From assembly GCA_022867625.1 (NCBI GenBank), contig JALIFM010000003.1:274301-338300 (forward strand): a DNA stretch of 64,000 bases, given 5' to 3'. Each line of letters starts with the position of its first letter. The first letter of the stretch is position 1. Origin of the DNA: Lachnospiraceae bacterium NSJ-143. GTDB taxonomy: Bacteria; Bacillota; Clostridia; Lachnospirales; Anaerotignaceae. Under the pieces are notes generated by a model. That model did not search any database, was not told the origin of the DNA, and saw nothing but the letters and a program-made list of their open reading frames with translations. Position numbers and translations under genes: made by a program. Positions 46,749-56,485 of this stretch are shown here, one piece after another.

Positions 46749-47099
46749 TTGAAATTTACACAGTCCATTAAAAAAAACTTTCAGTTCAGGTTTGTGTATA
46801 ACAAGGGAAAATCACTGGCAAACCGGCTTCTTGTGATGTATGTTATCAAGAACAGGAAATATACCGATACAAATCGCCTTGGCATTAGCGTAAGCAAAAA
46901 GGTGGGAAAGAGTGTCGTAAGAAGCCGAGTTACAAGGCTTATTAAAGAGAGCTACAGACTGATGGAAAATGAAATCCAAAGCGGATACGATATTGTTGTA
47001 ATCGCCAGGGTTGCCTCAAACGGCGCCGATTACAGGGATATAAATAAAGCTCTTTTAAGCCTTATTAAAAAGCATGGACTGCTGAAAGAGGATTCCTGA
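46749..47099 (+). CDS. rnpA: Ribonuclease P protein component
   Basis: 116 residues with the signature [20 protein letters not shown] then RLIKESYR. Binds RNase P RNA for tRNA 5' maturation. TTG start with AAGGTTG upstream. Conserved next to rpmH. Confidence 0.96.
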   Translation: MKFTQSIKKNFQFRFVYNKGKSLANRLLVMYVIKNRKYTDTNRLGISVSKKVGKSVVRSRVTRLIKESYRLMENEIQSGYDIVVIARVASNGADYRDINKALLSLIKKHGLLKEDS

Positions 47100-47170
47100 C
47101 AAAGGCATGATTTTTAATTAGGTAACTTGTCCGTACTTTTATCTGTATTTAATGAAAGAAGTCTGATAAC

Positions 47171-47383
47171 ATGGTTAAAAAGATACTTCTTTTTCTGATT
47201 AGGTTTTATCAAGCTTGTATATCGCCGCATTTTGGCCCGTGCTGCAGGTTTACTCCTACATGTTCGCAGTATATGTATGAGGCTGTAACCAAATACGGTA
47301 TTTTAAAGGGCGGCCTGCTTGGCATAAGGAGAATTTTAAAATGCCATCCGTTCCATAAGGGCGGATATGACCCTGTGCCGTAA
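47171..47383 (+). CDS. yidD: YidD membrane insertion factor
   Basis: 70 residues, with the pattern [22 protein letters not shown] and then [12 protein letters not shown] at the C-terminus. A small amphipathic protein that assists YidC. It sits in its standard place between rnpA and yidC. Confidence 0.96.
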   Translation: MVKKILLFLIRFYQACISPHFGPCCRFTPTCSQYMYEAVTKYGILKGGLLGIRRILKCHPFHKGGYDPVP

Positions 47384-47411
47384 AAACTTTTTAATTGAGG
47401 GGGATTTTGAT

Positions 47412-48419
47412 TTGTTTACATCTTTTGCATTACTTGCGGTAAGAACGCCCGGAATGATAGTTGGGCCTATAGCTGCACTGCTCGGAACAGTTTATAATGC
47501 GCTGTTTAATTTTATCTATTCAATAAGCCCGGTAAACGCGCTTGGTATAGCTATTATACTTTTTACTGTTATTGTTAAGCTCATATTTACACCTTTGATT
47601 GTAAAACAGCAGAAATCGACTATAGCCATGCAGAAAATACAGCCGGAGCTGCTTAAAATAAGAAAGAAATATGAAGGCAAAAAGGATATGGAAAGCCAGC
47701 AGAGAATGTCTCTGGAAATGCAGAAAATCCAGAAGGACAACAACGTAAGCATGCTTGGGGGCTGTCTTCCTCTGCTTATACAGCTGCCTATACTTTACGC
47801 CTTATTCTATATTTTCCAGCAGGCATATGTGTATGTTGATGTTGTGGGCCAGAACTACGACGCCATAACAAATGTAATAATGAATATACCTGTTGACACA
47901 AGGCTTTCTGCGCTTTCAGATATTATAATTCAGCACAAGCTGACAGTTGATGTCGCCCAGGCTGCCGATATAAAAAACCTTATAAGCCAGCTTACAGTAG
48001 CTGACTGGAATACTTTTACAGCTGCCATAGGAAGCTTTGCCGACCAGATATCGCCGCTGCTTACAGTTAAAAACGAGATGGAGTATTTCCTTGGCGTCAG
48101 CATGGTAACAAGGCCCGGCTTAAGTTTTCCGGGTATAATAATACCAGTAGCGGCCGGTGCCACAACATTTATACAGACATACGCCCTCACAAGAAACTCA
48201 GGAGCGCAGTCTCCGGCAGGCCAGCAGGACCCGACTATGCAGTCAATGAAAATAATGAATTATATGATGCCTATTATGATGGGCGTTATGACAATAAACC
48301 TTCCTGCGGGACTTGGTGTTTACTGGACTGTAAGCAACCTCCTTCAGGCCGGCCAGACAGTACTTATAACAAAGGCTCTTAAAAGACATGATAAAAAACT
48401 TGAGGAGGCAGGGAAGTAA
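47412..48419 (+). CDS. yidC: YidC/Oxa1 membrane protein insertase
   Basis: 335 residues, the short Gram-positive form, five or six membrane helices. The 60 kDa insertase core has TPLIVKQQKSTIAMQKIQPE and LGGCLPLLIQLPILYALF. TTG start at 47412 with GAGGGGG. No lipobox Cys is seen at the N-terminus, unlike Bacillus SpoIIIJ. Inserts small membrane proteins. Overlaps jag by one base. Confidence 0.95.
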   Translation: MFTSFALLAVRTPGMIVGPIAALLGTVYNALFNFIYSISPVNALGIAIILFTVIVKLIFTPLIVKQQKSTIAMQKIQPELLKIRKKYEGKKDMESQQRMSLEMQKIQKDNNVSMLGGCLPLLIQLPILYALFYIFQQAYVYVDVVGQNYDAITNVIMNIPVDTRLSALSDIIIQHKLTVDVAQAADIKNLISQLTVADWNTFTAAIGSFADQISPLLTVKNEMEYFLGVSMVTRPGLSFPGIIIPVAAGATTFIQTYALTRNSGAQSPAGQQDPTMQSMKIMNYMMPIMMGVMTINLPAGLGVYWTVSNLLQAGQTVLITKALKRHDKKLEEAGK

Positions 48420-49036
48420 TGCGTGAAATTCAGGTTGCTGCCAAAACGGAAGAAATGGCTGTTAACGAGGCTGTTCGCCAGCTTGGCGCAGCATCGGCCG
48501 ACGAACTCGAAATAGAGGTTATTGAAAAGGCCACAAAGGGGTTTTTGGGGTTTGGCTCAAAGGATGCCGTGATTAGGGCTTCTGTAAAGTTTAACCCTGA
48601 AAGAGTGGCAAAGGAGTTTCTTCGTGAGATGTTCGTGGCAATGGGGATTATAGTAAATATTGAGACTGAGCTTAGAGACAAGCAGCTTCTTGTAAACCTT
48701 TCCGGCAGTGATATGGGAATACTTATCGGAAAACGGGGACAGACACTCGACTCTATACAGTATCTTGTAAACCTTGTTGTAAATAAGGGGAACGCGCCTT
48801 ATCTTTCAATAACAATAGATACTGAAAACTACCGCCAGAGAAGGAAGGAAACACTTGAGTCGCTTGCCTATAACCTTGCCAAAAAGGTTAAGCAGACCGG
48901 CAAAAAAGTTGTTCTTGAGCCTATGAATCCTTATGAGAGAAGGATAATACACTCAAGCCTTCAGAACAACAAGTATGTTACTACATATTCTGAAGGTGAG
49001 GAGCCTTACAGGAACGTTGTTATAGCACTTAAGTAA
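48419..49036 (+). CDS. jag: Jag/KhpB RNA-binding protein
   Basis: 205 residues: Jag N-domain (residues 1-50, with KATKGFLGFGSKDAVI), KH domain (about 75-150, MGILIGKRGQTLDSIQYL) and R3H domain (about 155-205). Binds RNA and affects cell division and wall synthesis. Begins at the yidC stop. Confidence 0.95.
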   Translation: MREIQVAAKTEEMAVNEAVRQLGAASADELEIEVIEKATKGFLGFGSKDAVIRASVKFNPERVAKEFLREMFVAMGIIVNIETELRDKQLLVNLSGSDMGILIGKRGQTLDSIQYLVNLVVNKGNAPYLSITIDTENYRQRRKETLESLAYNLAKKVKQTGKKVVLEPMNPYERRIIHSSLQNNKYVTTYSEGEEPYRNVVIALK

Positions 49037-49048
49037 AATGATGGATTT

Positions 49049-49093
49049 AAGCCTGATTTTCAGATTATAAGCCTTGAAAATCAGGCTTTTTTT
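49049..49093 (+). terminator. Terminator of the rpmH-jag operon
   Basis: 14-bp stem AAGCCTGATTTTCA/TGAAAATCAGGCTT and T7. Confidence 0.92.
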
Positions 49094-49149
49094 GTGTATT
49101 ATGTGTATTATTCGTACTGGTCTTAATATTGATTAAGGATGTGTTGGTT

Positions 49150-50541
49150 TTGAAAACCGCTTATATTGATGATATAATAGCCGCGCCTTCGACACCGCCG
49201 GGAGCGGGCGGCATAGGCATTATCCGCGTAAGCGGTATGGGTGCGGTTGAGCTTGTAGATAAAATATTTGTGAGCGCCTCAGGCAAAAGGCTTTCAGAAA
49301 AGCCTACCCATACCATAACCTACGGGAATATTGTTGACGGGTCCGGCACAAAAATAGATGAAGTGCTTGTGAGCATTATGCGCGCCCCCAATTCCTATAC
49401 ACGGGAAGATGTGGCAGAGATTAACTGTCATGGAGGAACAGCCTCCGTTAAAAGGGTGATGGAGGAAGCCGTAAGGGCTGGAGCCAGGGCTGCTGAGCCT
49501 GGCGAATTTACAAAAAGGGCTTTTCTAAACGGCAGGATTGACCTGACACAGGCCGAAGCCGTTATTGATATAATAAACTCAAAAACTGAGCTTTCAATGA
49601 AAAACGCTGTAAACCAGCTTTCAGGCGGCCTTTCAGCCAGAGTTAAGGCTATACGTGAAAGGCTTGTGGACGCTGTTTCTACAATTGAGGCGGCTATTGA
49701 TTATCCTGAACATGATATAGAGGAGGAGACCTATTCCTCACTTGATAAAACAGTTGGTTATGCTCTTAAAGATATTGGCGAGCTTTTAAAAACAGCGGAA
49801 ATGGGAAAAATGGTACGTGACGGTGTAAGCCTTGTAATACTTGGCAAGCCCAATGTGGGCAAAAGCTCCCTTTTAAATTTCCTTCTGGATGAGGAGAGGG
49901 CGATAGTTACCGATATACCTGGAACCACAAGGGATACAGTGGAGGAATACCTGAATATAGCGGGCATACCTGTAAGAATAACCGATACGGCTGGTGTGAG
50001 GCAGACAGACGACCTTGTTGAGAAAATCGGTGTTGAGAGGTCTGTAAAAATGGCTGAAAACGCTGACCTTATACTGCTTATGCTGGATTCATCAAGAGAG
50101 CTTGACAGTGATGATTTGAAGCTCATGGAATTTTTAAAGGGCAGAAAATATATTGTGATAATAAATAAAACCGACCTTTCTAACGCTGCCGACAAAAATT
50201 TAATAGAGCAGAGCATAGGCAGAGAAAATCTGCTTGAGCTTTCGGTCAAAGAAAAGACAGGTACGGACAGGCTTTTAAAAAGGCTGGAGGAAATACTTAC
50301 AGGCGGAGATATCCAGGCAGGAGACGGTGTGCTTGTAAGCAATGTACGGCACAGGGATTCCCTTGAAAGCGCGGAGCGCTCTCTTAAAAAGGCGCTTGAT
50401 ACAATAGCTGTGAGAATGCCGGAGGATTTTGTTTCAATGGATATATCGGAGGCTATAGGCTTTCTTGGCGAGATAACCGGCGAAAGTCTTATGGAGGATA
50501 TTATAAACAGGATTTTTGAAAAATTCTGTCTCGGCAAATAA
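49150..50541 (+). CDS. mnmE: tRNA modification GTPase MnmE
   Basis: About 463 residues. Folate-binding N-domain (IAAPSTPPGAGGIGIIRVSG), G1 GKPNVGKSSLLN, G3 DTAGVRQTDD, G4 NKTD and the C-terminal CLGK, whose Cys is needed for uridine-34 modification with MnmG. Start is uncertain: I favour the TTG at 49150 after AAGGATG; others lie up to 21 bases earlier. Confidence 0.96.
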   Translation: MKTAYIDDIIAAPSTPPGAGGIGIIRVSGMGAVELVDKIFVSASGKRLSEKPTHTITYGNIVDGSGTKIDEVLVSIMRAPNSYTREDVAEINCHGGTASVKRVMEEAVRAGARAAEPGEFTKRAFLNGRIDLTQAEAVIDIINSKTELSMKNAVNQLSGGLSARVKAIRERLVDAVSTIEAAIDYPEHDIEEETYSSLDKTVGYALKDIGELLKTAEMGKMVRDGVSLVILGKPNVGKSSLLNFLLDEERAIVTDIPGTTRDTVEEYLNIAGIPVRITDTAGVRQTDDLVEKIGVERSVKMAENADLILLMLDSSRELDSDDLKLMEFLKGRKYIVIINKTDLSNAADKNLIEQSIGRENLLELSVKEKTGTDRLLKRLEEILTGGDIQAGDGVLVSNVRHRDSLESAERSLKKALDTIAVRMPEDFVSMDISEAIGFLGEITGESLMEDIINRIFEKFCLGK

Positions 50542-50556
50542 CAGGAGATAATAAAA

Positions 50557-52485
50557 ATGAGTGATAAAATGACATATACAGCCGATGAATGCGATGTTGT
50601 TGTTGTGGGAGCGGGCCACGCCGGCTGCGAAGCGGCTCTTGCGGCCGCAAGGCTCGGGCTGAGTACTATTCTGTTTTCTATAAACCTTGACTCGATAGCC
50701 ATGATGCCCTGCAACCCTTCTATAGGCGGAAGTTCTAAGGGCCACCTTGTGCGCGAGATTGACGCCCTTGGCGGCGAGATGGGCAAAAATATAGATAAGA
50801 CTTATATTCAGATAAAAATGCTTAATACCAGCAAAGGGCCGGCAGTTTATTCCTTAAGGGCTCAGGCTGACAAAAACAGGTATAAGGAAGAAATGAAAAG
50901 GGTTCTGGAGGAAACACCAAACCTTAAAATTAAGCAGGCTGAGGTAACGGGGGTGCTTGCCGAAAACGGTGTTGTAACCGGTGTTGAGACTTCCTCCGGA
51001 GCTGTATACAGGGCAAAGGCGGTTATACTTTCAACAGGCACATACTTAAAAGCGCGCTGCCTTTACGGTGAAACGATAATACAGTCTGGTCCAAACGGCC
51101 TTAAAGCTTCAACGGAGCTGAGCCGGAGTCTTATGGATTTGGGAATAAGGCTTTACAGGTTTAAGACCGGAACACCGGCAAGGATTGACAGAAAAACTGT
51201 AGATTTTTCTAAAATGACACCTCAGTACGGCGATGAGGACATAGTGCCGTTTTCATTTGAGGATACTGCCGAGGATATAAAAAGGGAGCAGATTGAGTGC
51301 TACCTTACATATACAAACAATGACACTCATGAGATAATAAGGAATAACCTGCACCGCTCACCGCTTTACGCAGGCGTAATAGAGGGTACCGGCCCAAGGT
51401 ACTGCCCTTCTATAGAGGACAAGGTTGTAAGGTTTTCTGACAAGGAAAGACACCAGATATTTATTGAGCCTGAGGGGGAAAACACAAACGAGCTGTATGT
51501 GCAGGGTATGAGCTCATCGCTGCCGGAGGAGGTGCAGGTGGCCCTTTACCGTACTGTACCCGGGCTTGAAAACTGCGAGTTTATGAGGACAGCCTATGCT
51601 ATAGAATACGACTGTATAGACGCCACACAGCTCAAGCTGAGCCTTGAGTTTAAAAATATAAAGGGCCTTTTTGGAGCCGGTCAGTTTAACGGCACAAGCG
51701 GCTATGAGGAGGCGGCGGCGCAGGGGCTTATAGCCGGCATAAATGCCGCCAGAATGATACAGAAAAAGGAGCCGGTTATACTCTGCCGCTCAGACGCTTA
51801 CATAGGCGTTCTTATAGACGATATAGTCACAAAGGGAAGCCGTGAGCCGTACAGAATGATGACCTCACGCGCTGAGTACAGGCTGCTTTTGAGGCAGGAC
51901 AATGCCGATGAGAGGCTTACCCCTATTGGGTATGAGGTTGGCCTTATTTCAGAGGAGAGGTATAAAAGGTTTCTTGAAAAGCAGAGGCTTATTGAGGAGG
52001 AAAAGGAGCGTATAAGGTCGGTTACAGTAGGGCCAAAGCCGGAAATACAGGAGTTTCTTATAATCCACGGCAGTACTCCGCTTAAATCCGGCGTCCGGCT
52101 TTCTGAGCTTTTAAAGAGGCCTGAGCTCAACTATGATTCACTGGCTGAGATTGATACCGGAAGGCCTGAAATAGACGCCGAGGCGGCACATGAGGCGGCA
52201 ATACAGATAAAATATGAGGGCTATATAAAGCAGCAGCTGAGCCAGGTTAAGGAGTTTAAAAAGCTGGAAAACAGGCTCCTGCCGGAAGACATTGACTATT
52301 CACAAATCAGGGGATTAAGGATTGAGGCTGCCCAGAAGCTGAATGATATAAAGCCTCTGAATATAGGTCACGCCTTCAGGATTGCCGGTGTTTCGCCTGC
52401 GGATATTTCTGTGCTTATGATATACCTTGAGCAGCTCAAAAGAGAGGAAAAGGAAGGCGGGGAAAATTTTGATGGACAGCAATAA
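50557..52485 (+). CDS. mnmG: tRNA uridine modification enzyme MnmG
   Basis: 642 residues. FAD motif [19 protein letters not shown], then [22 protein letters not shown] and the C-terminal helical domain. Works with MnmE to place carboxymethylaminomethyl on wobble uridine. CAGGAGA upstream of the ATG; overlaps rsmG by 14 bases. Confidence 0.97.
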   Translation: MSDKMTYTADECDVVVVGAGHAGCEAALAAARLGLSTILFSINLDSIAMMPCNPSIGGSSKGHLVREIDALGGEMGKNIDKTYIQIKMLNTSKGPAVYSLRAQADKNRYKEEMKRVLEETPNLKIKQAEVTGVLAENGVVTGVETSSGAVYRAKAVILSTGTYLKARCLYGETIIQSGPNGLKASTELSRSLMDLGIRLYRFKTGTPARIDRKTVDFSKMTPQYGDEDIVPFSFEDTAEDIKREQIECYLTYTNNDTHEIIRNNLHRSPLYAGVIEGTGPRYCPSIEDKVVRFSDKERHQIFIEPEGENTNELYVQGMSSSLPEEVQVALYRTVPGLENCEFMRTAYAIEYDCIDATQLKLSLEFKNIKGLFGAGQFNGTSGYEEAAAQGLIAGINAARMIQKKEPVILCRSDAYIGVLIDDIVTKGSREPYRMMTSRAEYRLLLRQDNADERLTPIGYEVGLISEERYKRFLEKQRLIEEEKERIRSVTVGPKPEIQEFLIIHGSTPLKSGVRLSELLKRPELNYDSLAEIDTGRPEIDAEAAHEAAIQIKYEGYIKQQLSQVKEFKKLENRLLPEDIDYSQIRGLRIEAAQKLNDIKPLNIGHAFRIAGVSPADISVLMIYLEQLKREEKEGGENFDGQQ

Positions 52486-53197
52486 GTTCTGCGGACTTTT
52501 AAAAATGTGCGCCGCCGACATGGGTATTGAGCTGGACGAGTGCCAGCTTGACAGGTTTGAGCTGTATAAACGGCTTCTGCTTGAGTGGAACGAAAAAATA
52601 AACCTTACGGCAATAACAGACGATGAAGGCATAGCTGTAAAGCATTTTGCAGACAGCATATCTGTTCTGCCAATAATGAAAAAAAAGAAAGCAACACTTA
52701 TTGATGTGGGCACAGGGGCTGGGTTTCCCGGAATACCGCTTAAAATTGCCTGCCCCGGTCTTGAGGTGACACTTCTGGATTCACTGAACAAGCGGATTAA
52801 TTTTCTTGAGGAAGTTAAAAAACAGCTCAAATTAAATGATATGCGGTGTGTTCACTCCCGTGCTGAAGACGGTGGCATGGACGCCACACTCAGGGAAAAG
52901 TTTGACTACTGTGTAAGCCGTGCTGTAGCAAGACTCAATATACTTGCTGAGTACTGTATGCCATTTGTAACTGTTGGCGGGTATTTTATATCACTCAAGG
53001 GTCCGGATGTAGCAGAGGAGCTTGAGGAAGCCCAAAAGGCTGTTGGTGTGCTTGGCGGAAAGATAGAAGAGGTTATAAAGATTGAAATACCGCACAGCGA
53101 TATAACACATTCGGCAGTTGTTGTAAAAAAGATAAAGCCTTCTCCAAAGGCTTACCCAAGAAAGGCTGGGACTGCTGCCAGAAAGCCTATAGTATGA
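52472..53197 (+). CDS. rsmG: 16S rRNA m7G527 methyltransferase RsmG
   Basis: 241 residues. SAM motif [20 protein letters not shown] and [10 protein letters not shown] upstream, the family pattern. ATG at 52472 with GGCGGGG, inside the end of mnmG. Last gene of the operon; a bidirectional hairpin follows. noc and parAB usually come next in Firmicutes but here do not. Confidence 0.95.
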   Translation: MDSNKFCGLLKMCAADMGIELDECQLDRFELYKRLLLEWNEKINLTAITDDEGIAVKHFADSISVLPIMKKKKATLIDVGTGAGFPGIPLKIACPGLEVTLLDSLNKRINFLEEVKKQLKLNDMRCVHSRAEDGGMDATLREKFDYCVSRAVARLNILAEYCMPFVTVGGYFISLKGPDVAEELEEAQKAVGVLGGKIEEVIKIEIPHSDITHSAVVVKKIKPSPKAYPRKAGTAARKPIV

Positions 53198-53210
53198 GCA
53201 ATATAAAGCA

Positions 53211-53243
53211 AAAAAAGGTACCTGTTTTAAGGCGCCTTTTTTA
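53211..53243. terminator. Bidirectional terminator between rsmG and the XRE gene
   Basis: 12-base arms AAAAAAGGTACC/GGCGCCTTTTTT with one mismatch and one G-T pair. It overlaps the stop codon of the convergent XRE gene. Confidence 0.8.
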
Positions 53244-53429
53244 TTGCTCAAAAAGAGAGTCAACTGTTGTTTTAAGCTCCCTTGCCAACGAGAAGGCAAG
53301 AGAGAGTGTTGGGTCGTACTTGTTGTTTTCTATGGCGTTTATTGTCTGGCGTGAGACGCCGCACTTTTTAGCCAGCTCATCTTGGGAAATATCCATTGAT
53401 TTTCTCAATTCCCTTATATTGTTTTGCAT
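53241..53429 (-). CDS. Small XRE-family regulator
   Basis: 62 residues, almost all helix-turn-helix: MDISQDELAKKCGVSRQTIN then ENNKYDPTLSLAFSLAREL. ATG at 53429, one base beyond the stop of the membrane-protein gene, so the two are coupled. Probably represses its own operon through the repeats at 53762-53781 and 53808-53827. Confidence 0.9.
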   Translation of the reverse strand: MQNNIRELRKSMDISQDELAKKCGVSRQTINAIENNKYDPTLSLAFSLARELKTTVDSLFEQ

Positions 53430-53430
53430 A

Positions 53431-53745
53431 TCAGTCACCATATTTCTTTTTAAAATATATAAGGTTAATGGTATATACAACCGCAAGAACGCAGAGGGTT
53501 ATAAATGGGTTAAAACCTCTGTAAGCGCCATGTCTGCCTGCCCCAAAAGAAATGAACTGATATATTATGTCAAGTACGAGCATGCCAACCATAATATAGA
53601 ATGTTGAAGAGCACGCCTTTGAAAGTATCATCTTTCTGCGCTCGTCGCCATTTCTGCTGAGAGAAAAAAGCATGAATACAATAAGTATAATGCTCAGCGA
53701 CATGAGCATAAAAAAGACAAACATAAAACCAAACATATGGTGCAT
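53431..53745 (-). CDS. Small multi-pass membrane protein paired with XRE
   Basis: 104 residues, about three membrane helices (residues 4-28, 47-67, 77-97) with a basic loop RNGDERRKM after the first. First gene of a two-gene operon with a small XRE regulator. I do not recognise the family firmly. GGGAGGTG precedes the ATG. Such pairs occur in many Clostridia; role unknown. Confidence 0.8.
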   Translation of the reverse strand: MHHMFGFMFVFFMLMSLSIILIVFMLFSLSRNGDERRKMILSKACSSTFYIMVGMLVLDIIYQFISFGAGRHGAYRGFNPFITLCVLAVVYTINLIYFKKKYGD

Positions 53746-53761
53746 AGTTACACCTCCCGAA

Positions 53762-53827
53762 ATGTCAAATAGTTTTTACATATTCAGTATAAGCCGGAAG
53801 ATTATAAATGTCAAATACTTTTTACAT
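53762..53827 (-). promoter_or_regulatory. Promoter with two operator repeats for the XRE/membrane pair
   Basis: Minus-strand promoter TTGACA (53809-53814), 17-base spacer, TATACT (53786-53791). A 20-base sequence, ATGTCAAATAnTTTTTACAT on the plus strand, occurs twice (53762-53781 and 53808-53827), differing at one base. One copy covers the -35 and the other lies just downstream of the -10, the layout of an autorepressor. Confidence 0.8.
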
Positions 53828-53837
53828 CTGATTGATT

Positions 53838-53867
53838 AAAAAAGCCGCCCTGCACTGAAGGCGGCTT
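53838..53867 (-). terminator. Terminator after the TIM-barrel gene
   Basis: Stem AAGCCGCC/GGCGGCTT with T6 on the minus strand. Confidence 0.88.
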
Positions 53868-53882
53868 ATAAGTTTTTGCTGG

Positions 53883-54665
53883 TTATACAAAATATCTGTT
53901 TATCGCTTTGTAAGCTTTTTTGGCCTTGTCATCGAAGCCGTCTTTTGGCATATCGCTTTCGAGGCTGACAGAAGTACTGTATCCGCCTTTTTTAAGTACA
54001 GAGGCGATTTTTTTCAGCATTTCAGAATCCATTTCACTTACAAAAGGTCTGGCAAGGTTTTCGTCACAGCCGCTTATATGGATATCGCCGCAGTAATCAA
54101 GGAATCCAAGGGCGCTTTCAAAGTCCTCGCCGTTTACCTGCATATGGTAAAAGTCTACAACCATCTTTACGTTATGGCGGTTTATATCCTGCATAAGCTG
54201 GTATGCCTCAGGAAGGTAGTTTATAAAGTTGCAGCAGTTTTTGTGCAGGCCTTCAACCAGAACATTGAAGTTGTATTTTTCGGCCTCTGAGGCGGTAAGC
54301 TCAATAAATTTTTTTCCTTGAGCGTATGCCTTTTTAATGTCATAGCCATCAGGAAGTCTGCGGGCAAGAGGTGCGCCTATGCCTATGTTTTTTATTCCCA
54401 GCCGGTGTCCGCGCTCACAGAGAAGGTGCGCGTACCGGGTTGTCTTTTCAGGGTCGAAATCGTCTCCAACTATAGGAAGGCTGTCTTTGCAGTATGCGTT
54501 GTAGCCTGCTACCGGTATGTCGGTTTGCCATACCCTGCGGCACACGCTGTCAAATTCGCTTTCGTCCATAGCAGCTATCTCAAAGCCGGGCAGTATTATA
54601 TAGTCAAAACCAGCCTGAGCAGCCTTTTCAATGTTGCCTGAGTTTACACATATTCCTTTAAGCAT
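53883..54665 (-). CDS. Sugar phosphate isomerase/epimerase-like TIM-barrel protein
   Basis: 260 residues, xylose isomerase-like fold (AP endonuclease family 2). Likely metal ligands are Glu in LVEGLHKNC, Asp/His in VVDFYHMQVNGED, His in DIHISGCDE and Glu in VSLESDM. It probably isomerises or epimerises a sugar, but the substrate cannot be named. ATG at 54665 with AGGAGG upstream. It lies 10 bases after capA. Confidence 0.88.
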   Translation of the reverse strand: MLKGICVNSGNIEKAAQAGFDYIILPGFEIAAMDESEFDSVCRRVWQTDIPVAGYNAYCKDSLPIVGDDFDPEKTTRYAHLLCERGHRLGIKNIGIGAPLARRLPDGYDIKKAYAQGKKFIELTASEAEKYNFNVLVEGLHKNCCNFINYLPEAYQLMQDINRHNVKMVVDFYHMQVNGEDFESALGFLDYCGDIHISGCDENLARPFVSEMDSEMLKKIASVLKKGGYSTSVSLESDMPKDGFDDKAKKAYKAINRYFV

Positions 54666-54675
54666 TTGTGACCTC

Positions 54676-55956
54676 CTAATCCTCATTAAGCCCGTAGGAC
54701 TTCTCATAAAATATATATTCCTCCTGTATATTGTCAAGAGGTATATCACGGTTTAATAACAGAGCTGTTGTTTCATAATGTATATCATTTACACGAGATA
54801 AATCCTTTGGCCTGTATTTGGCCTGTCTGTCAGTGTCTGTGAGTACGTCGTATACGCTCCTTACTACAAAGTCGTTTACGTTTGAGGCGTTTCTGAACTG
54901 TGTCCATATTGGTATAAAGGATATTTCGGTTATCTCAGCAGGGTTTTCGTCTACCTTTCTTACAGCCATGTTTAGTATTATGCTGGCATTCCTTGGCGGT
55001 GTAGTCTGAGATGAGATAAAGTTTCCCATAGAGTACATTATATAACCGGTCCTTTTTGAGCCGTCCGGGTTTGTTATCTCACGCATTTCCATGGGCTGAA
55101 GCACATGCGGGTGGCTTGCCACAATTATATCAGCTCCGGCGTTAAACATTAAGTCCGCCCACATTTTCTGATTGTCATTTGGATATGTCTGATATTCAGT
55201 GCCCATGTGCGGCATTACCACAATAAAATCCGGGTTAAGGCTCTTTGCTTTTTTTATGTCGCTTACAGCAAGGCTCTCTTCAAGCAGGTTTACGTTGTAT
55301 GGGTTCTGGTAGCGCATGCCGTTTGTGCCGTAAGTGTACGACAGGAAAATAAACTTAATTCCGTTTATGTCTGTTATATTTATTTTATCTCTTTCTTCCT
55401 GTGAGCGGCTGGTGCCGGTATGGGCTATGCCTGCTGAGTCAAGTATATCAAGTGTACGGCAAAGCGCCTGTGTGCCCTGGTCGGCGCAGTGGTTGTTTGC
55501 CGTTGTAAGAAAGTCAAAGCCGGCGTCCTTTGCAGCATAGGCAAAGCTGTCCGGAGTGTTGAAGCATGGAAAATCCCTTGGGCCTATCTCATCTCCGCCC
55601 AGAACTGTCTCAAGGTTTCCAACTGTGTAGTCAGCTTTGTCAAAATATTTTTTTACCGCAGCAAAGTTATGGTCAAACTCGTATGTCCCTGAGTCACTGT
55701 CGTATGATTCCTCATACTGGTAGCTGTGAACCATAAGGTCTCCGGTAAAGTTTATAAGCGCTGTTTTTACAACAGGCTCTGGCGGAGGTTCGGGTTCAGA
55801 CTCCGGCTGCTCATCTGTCTGTTCTAAGGAAGCGCTTTGGGAAATATCGGTTTTGGTTTTATTTGTGCTGCCGCATGCTGTAAGTGAAAAAACCAAAGTC
55901 AGCAGCAAAAATACGAATATATTACAAAGTCCTGTACTTAGCCTTCTGAGTCTCAT
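54676..55956 (-). CDS. CapA-family lipoprotein (poly-glutamate capsule type)
   Basis: 426 residues. Lipoprotein signal ending SLTAC, an acidic Pro/Glu linker, then a calcineurin-like domain: FTGDLMVH, TVGNLETVLGG, TTANNHCADQG and ASHPHVLQPME, the CapA/PGA_cap metallophosphatase pattern. No other capsule genes are nearby, so it may act in wall or surface polymer processing. Its start lies inside the fumarase beta gene (35-base overlap); GGAGGG is about 12 bases upstream. Confidence 0.88.
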   Translation of the reverse strand: MRLRRLSTGLCNIFVFLLLTLVFSLTACGSTNKTKTDISQSASLEQTDEQPESEPEPPPEPVVKTALINFTGDLMVHSYQYEESYDSDSGTYEFDHNFAAVKKYFDKADYTVGNLETVLGGDEIGPRDFPCFNTPDSFAYAAKDAGFDFLTTANNHCADQGTQALCRTLDILDSAGIAHTGTSRSQEERDKINITDINGIKFIFLSYTYGTNGMRYQNPYNVNLLEESLAVSDIKKAKSLNPDFIVVMPHMGTEYQTYPNDNQKMWADLMFNAGADIIVASHPHVLQPMEMREITNPDGSKRTGYIMYSMGNFISSQTTPPRNASIILNMAVRKVDENPAEITEISFIPIWTQFRNASNVNDFVVRSVYDVLTDTDRQAKYRPKDLSRVNDIHYETTALLLNRDIPLDNIQEEYIFYEKSYGLNED

Positions 55957-56473
55957 ATAAATTGTTTCCCTCCGAGTCAATAACGACAATAGCCGGGAAG
56001 TCCTCGACATAAAGCTTTCTTACAGCCTCAGCGCCCAAATCATCATAGGCAATCACTTCGGCTGATTTGATATGGCTTGATATAAGCGCTGCCGCGCCGC
56101 CTGTAGCAGCAAAATATACTGCTTTGTTCTTTTTCATGGCTTCAATAACAGCAGAATTTCTTGAACCCTTGCCTATCATGCCTGTCTGGCCTCTGTCCAT
56201 AAGGAATGGAGCGTATGAATCCATGCGGTAGCTTGTGGTGGGGCCTGCCGGGCCTATTGGCCTGCCGGGCTTTGCCGGTGCGGGCCCTGCGTAGTATATA
56301 ACAGCGTTTTCCATATCAAAGGGGAAGACGCCGGTCTTTTCAAAGTCCTCTATCATTCTTTTGTGTGCCGCGTCTCTGGCGGTATATACAGTTCCGGTAA
56401 TTTTAACTATATCGCCTGCCCTCAGCTTTGCCGCCTCCTGTTTTATAAGGGGCGCTGATATATTTATCTCCAT
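55922..56473 (-). CDS. fumB: Fumarate hydratase beta subunit (class I, Fe-S)
   Basis: 183 residues, the swivelling domain of two-subunit fumarase/tartrate dehydratase: YYAGPAPAKPGRPIGPAGPTT and TGMIGKGSRN. With the alpha subunit it hydrates fumarate to malate. GGAG upstream; 12 bases after the alpha gene. L-tartrate dehydratase is the alternative. Confidence 0.9.
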   Translation of the reverse strand: MEINISAPLIKQEAAKLRAGDIVKITGTVYTARDAAHKRMIEDFEKTGVFPFDMENAVIYYAGPAPAKPGRPIGPAGPTTSYRMDSYAPFLMDRGQTGMIGKGSRNSAVIEAMKKNKAVYFAATGGAAALISSHIKSAEVIAYDDLGAEAVRKLYVEDFPAIVVIDSEGNNLYETQKAKYRTL

Positions 56474-56485
56474 TTTTAATCCTCC

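Noticed and set aside
53241-53745. Toxin-antitoxin pair
   Set aside because: The membrane protein is too long and multi-pass for a typical small toxin, and autoregulation alone is not evidence.
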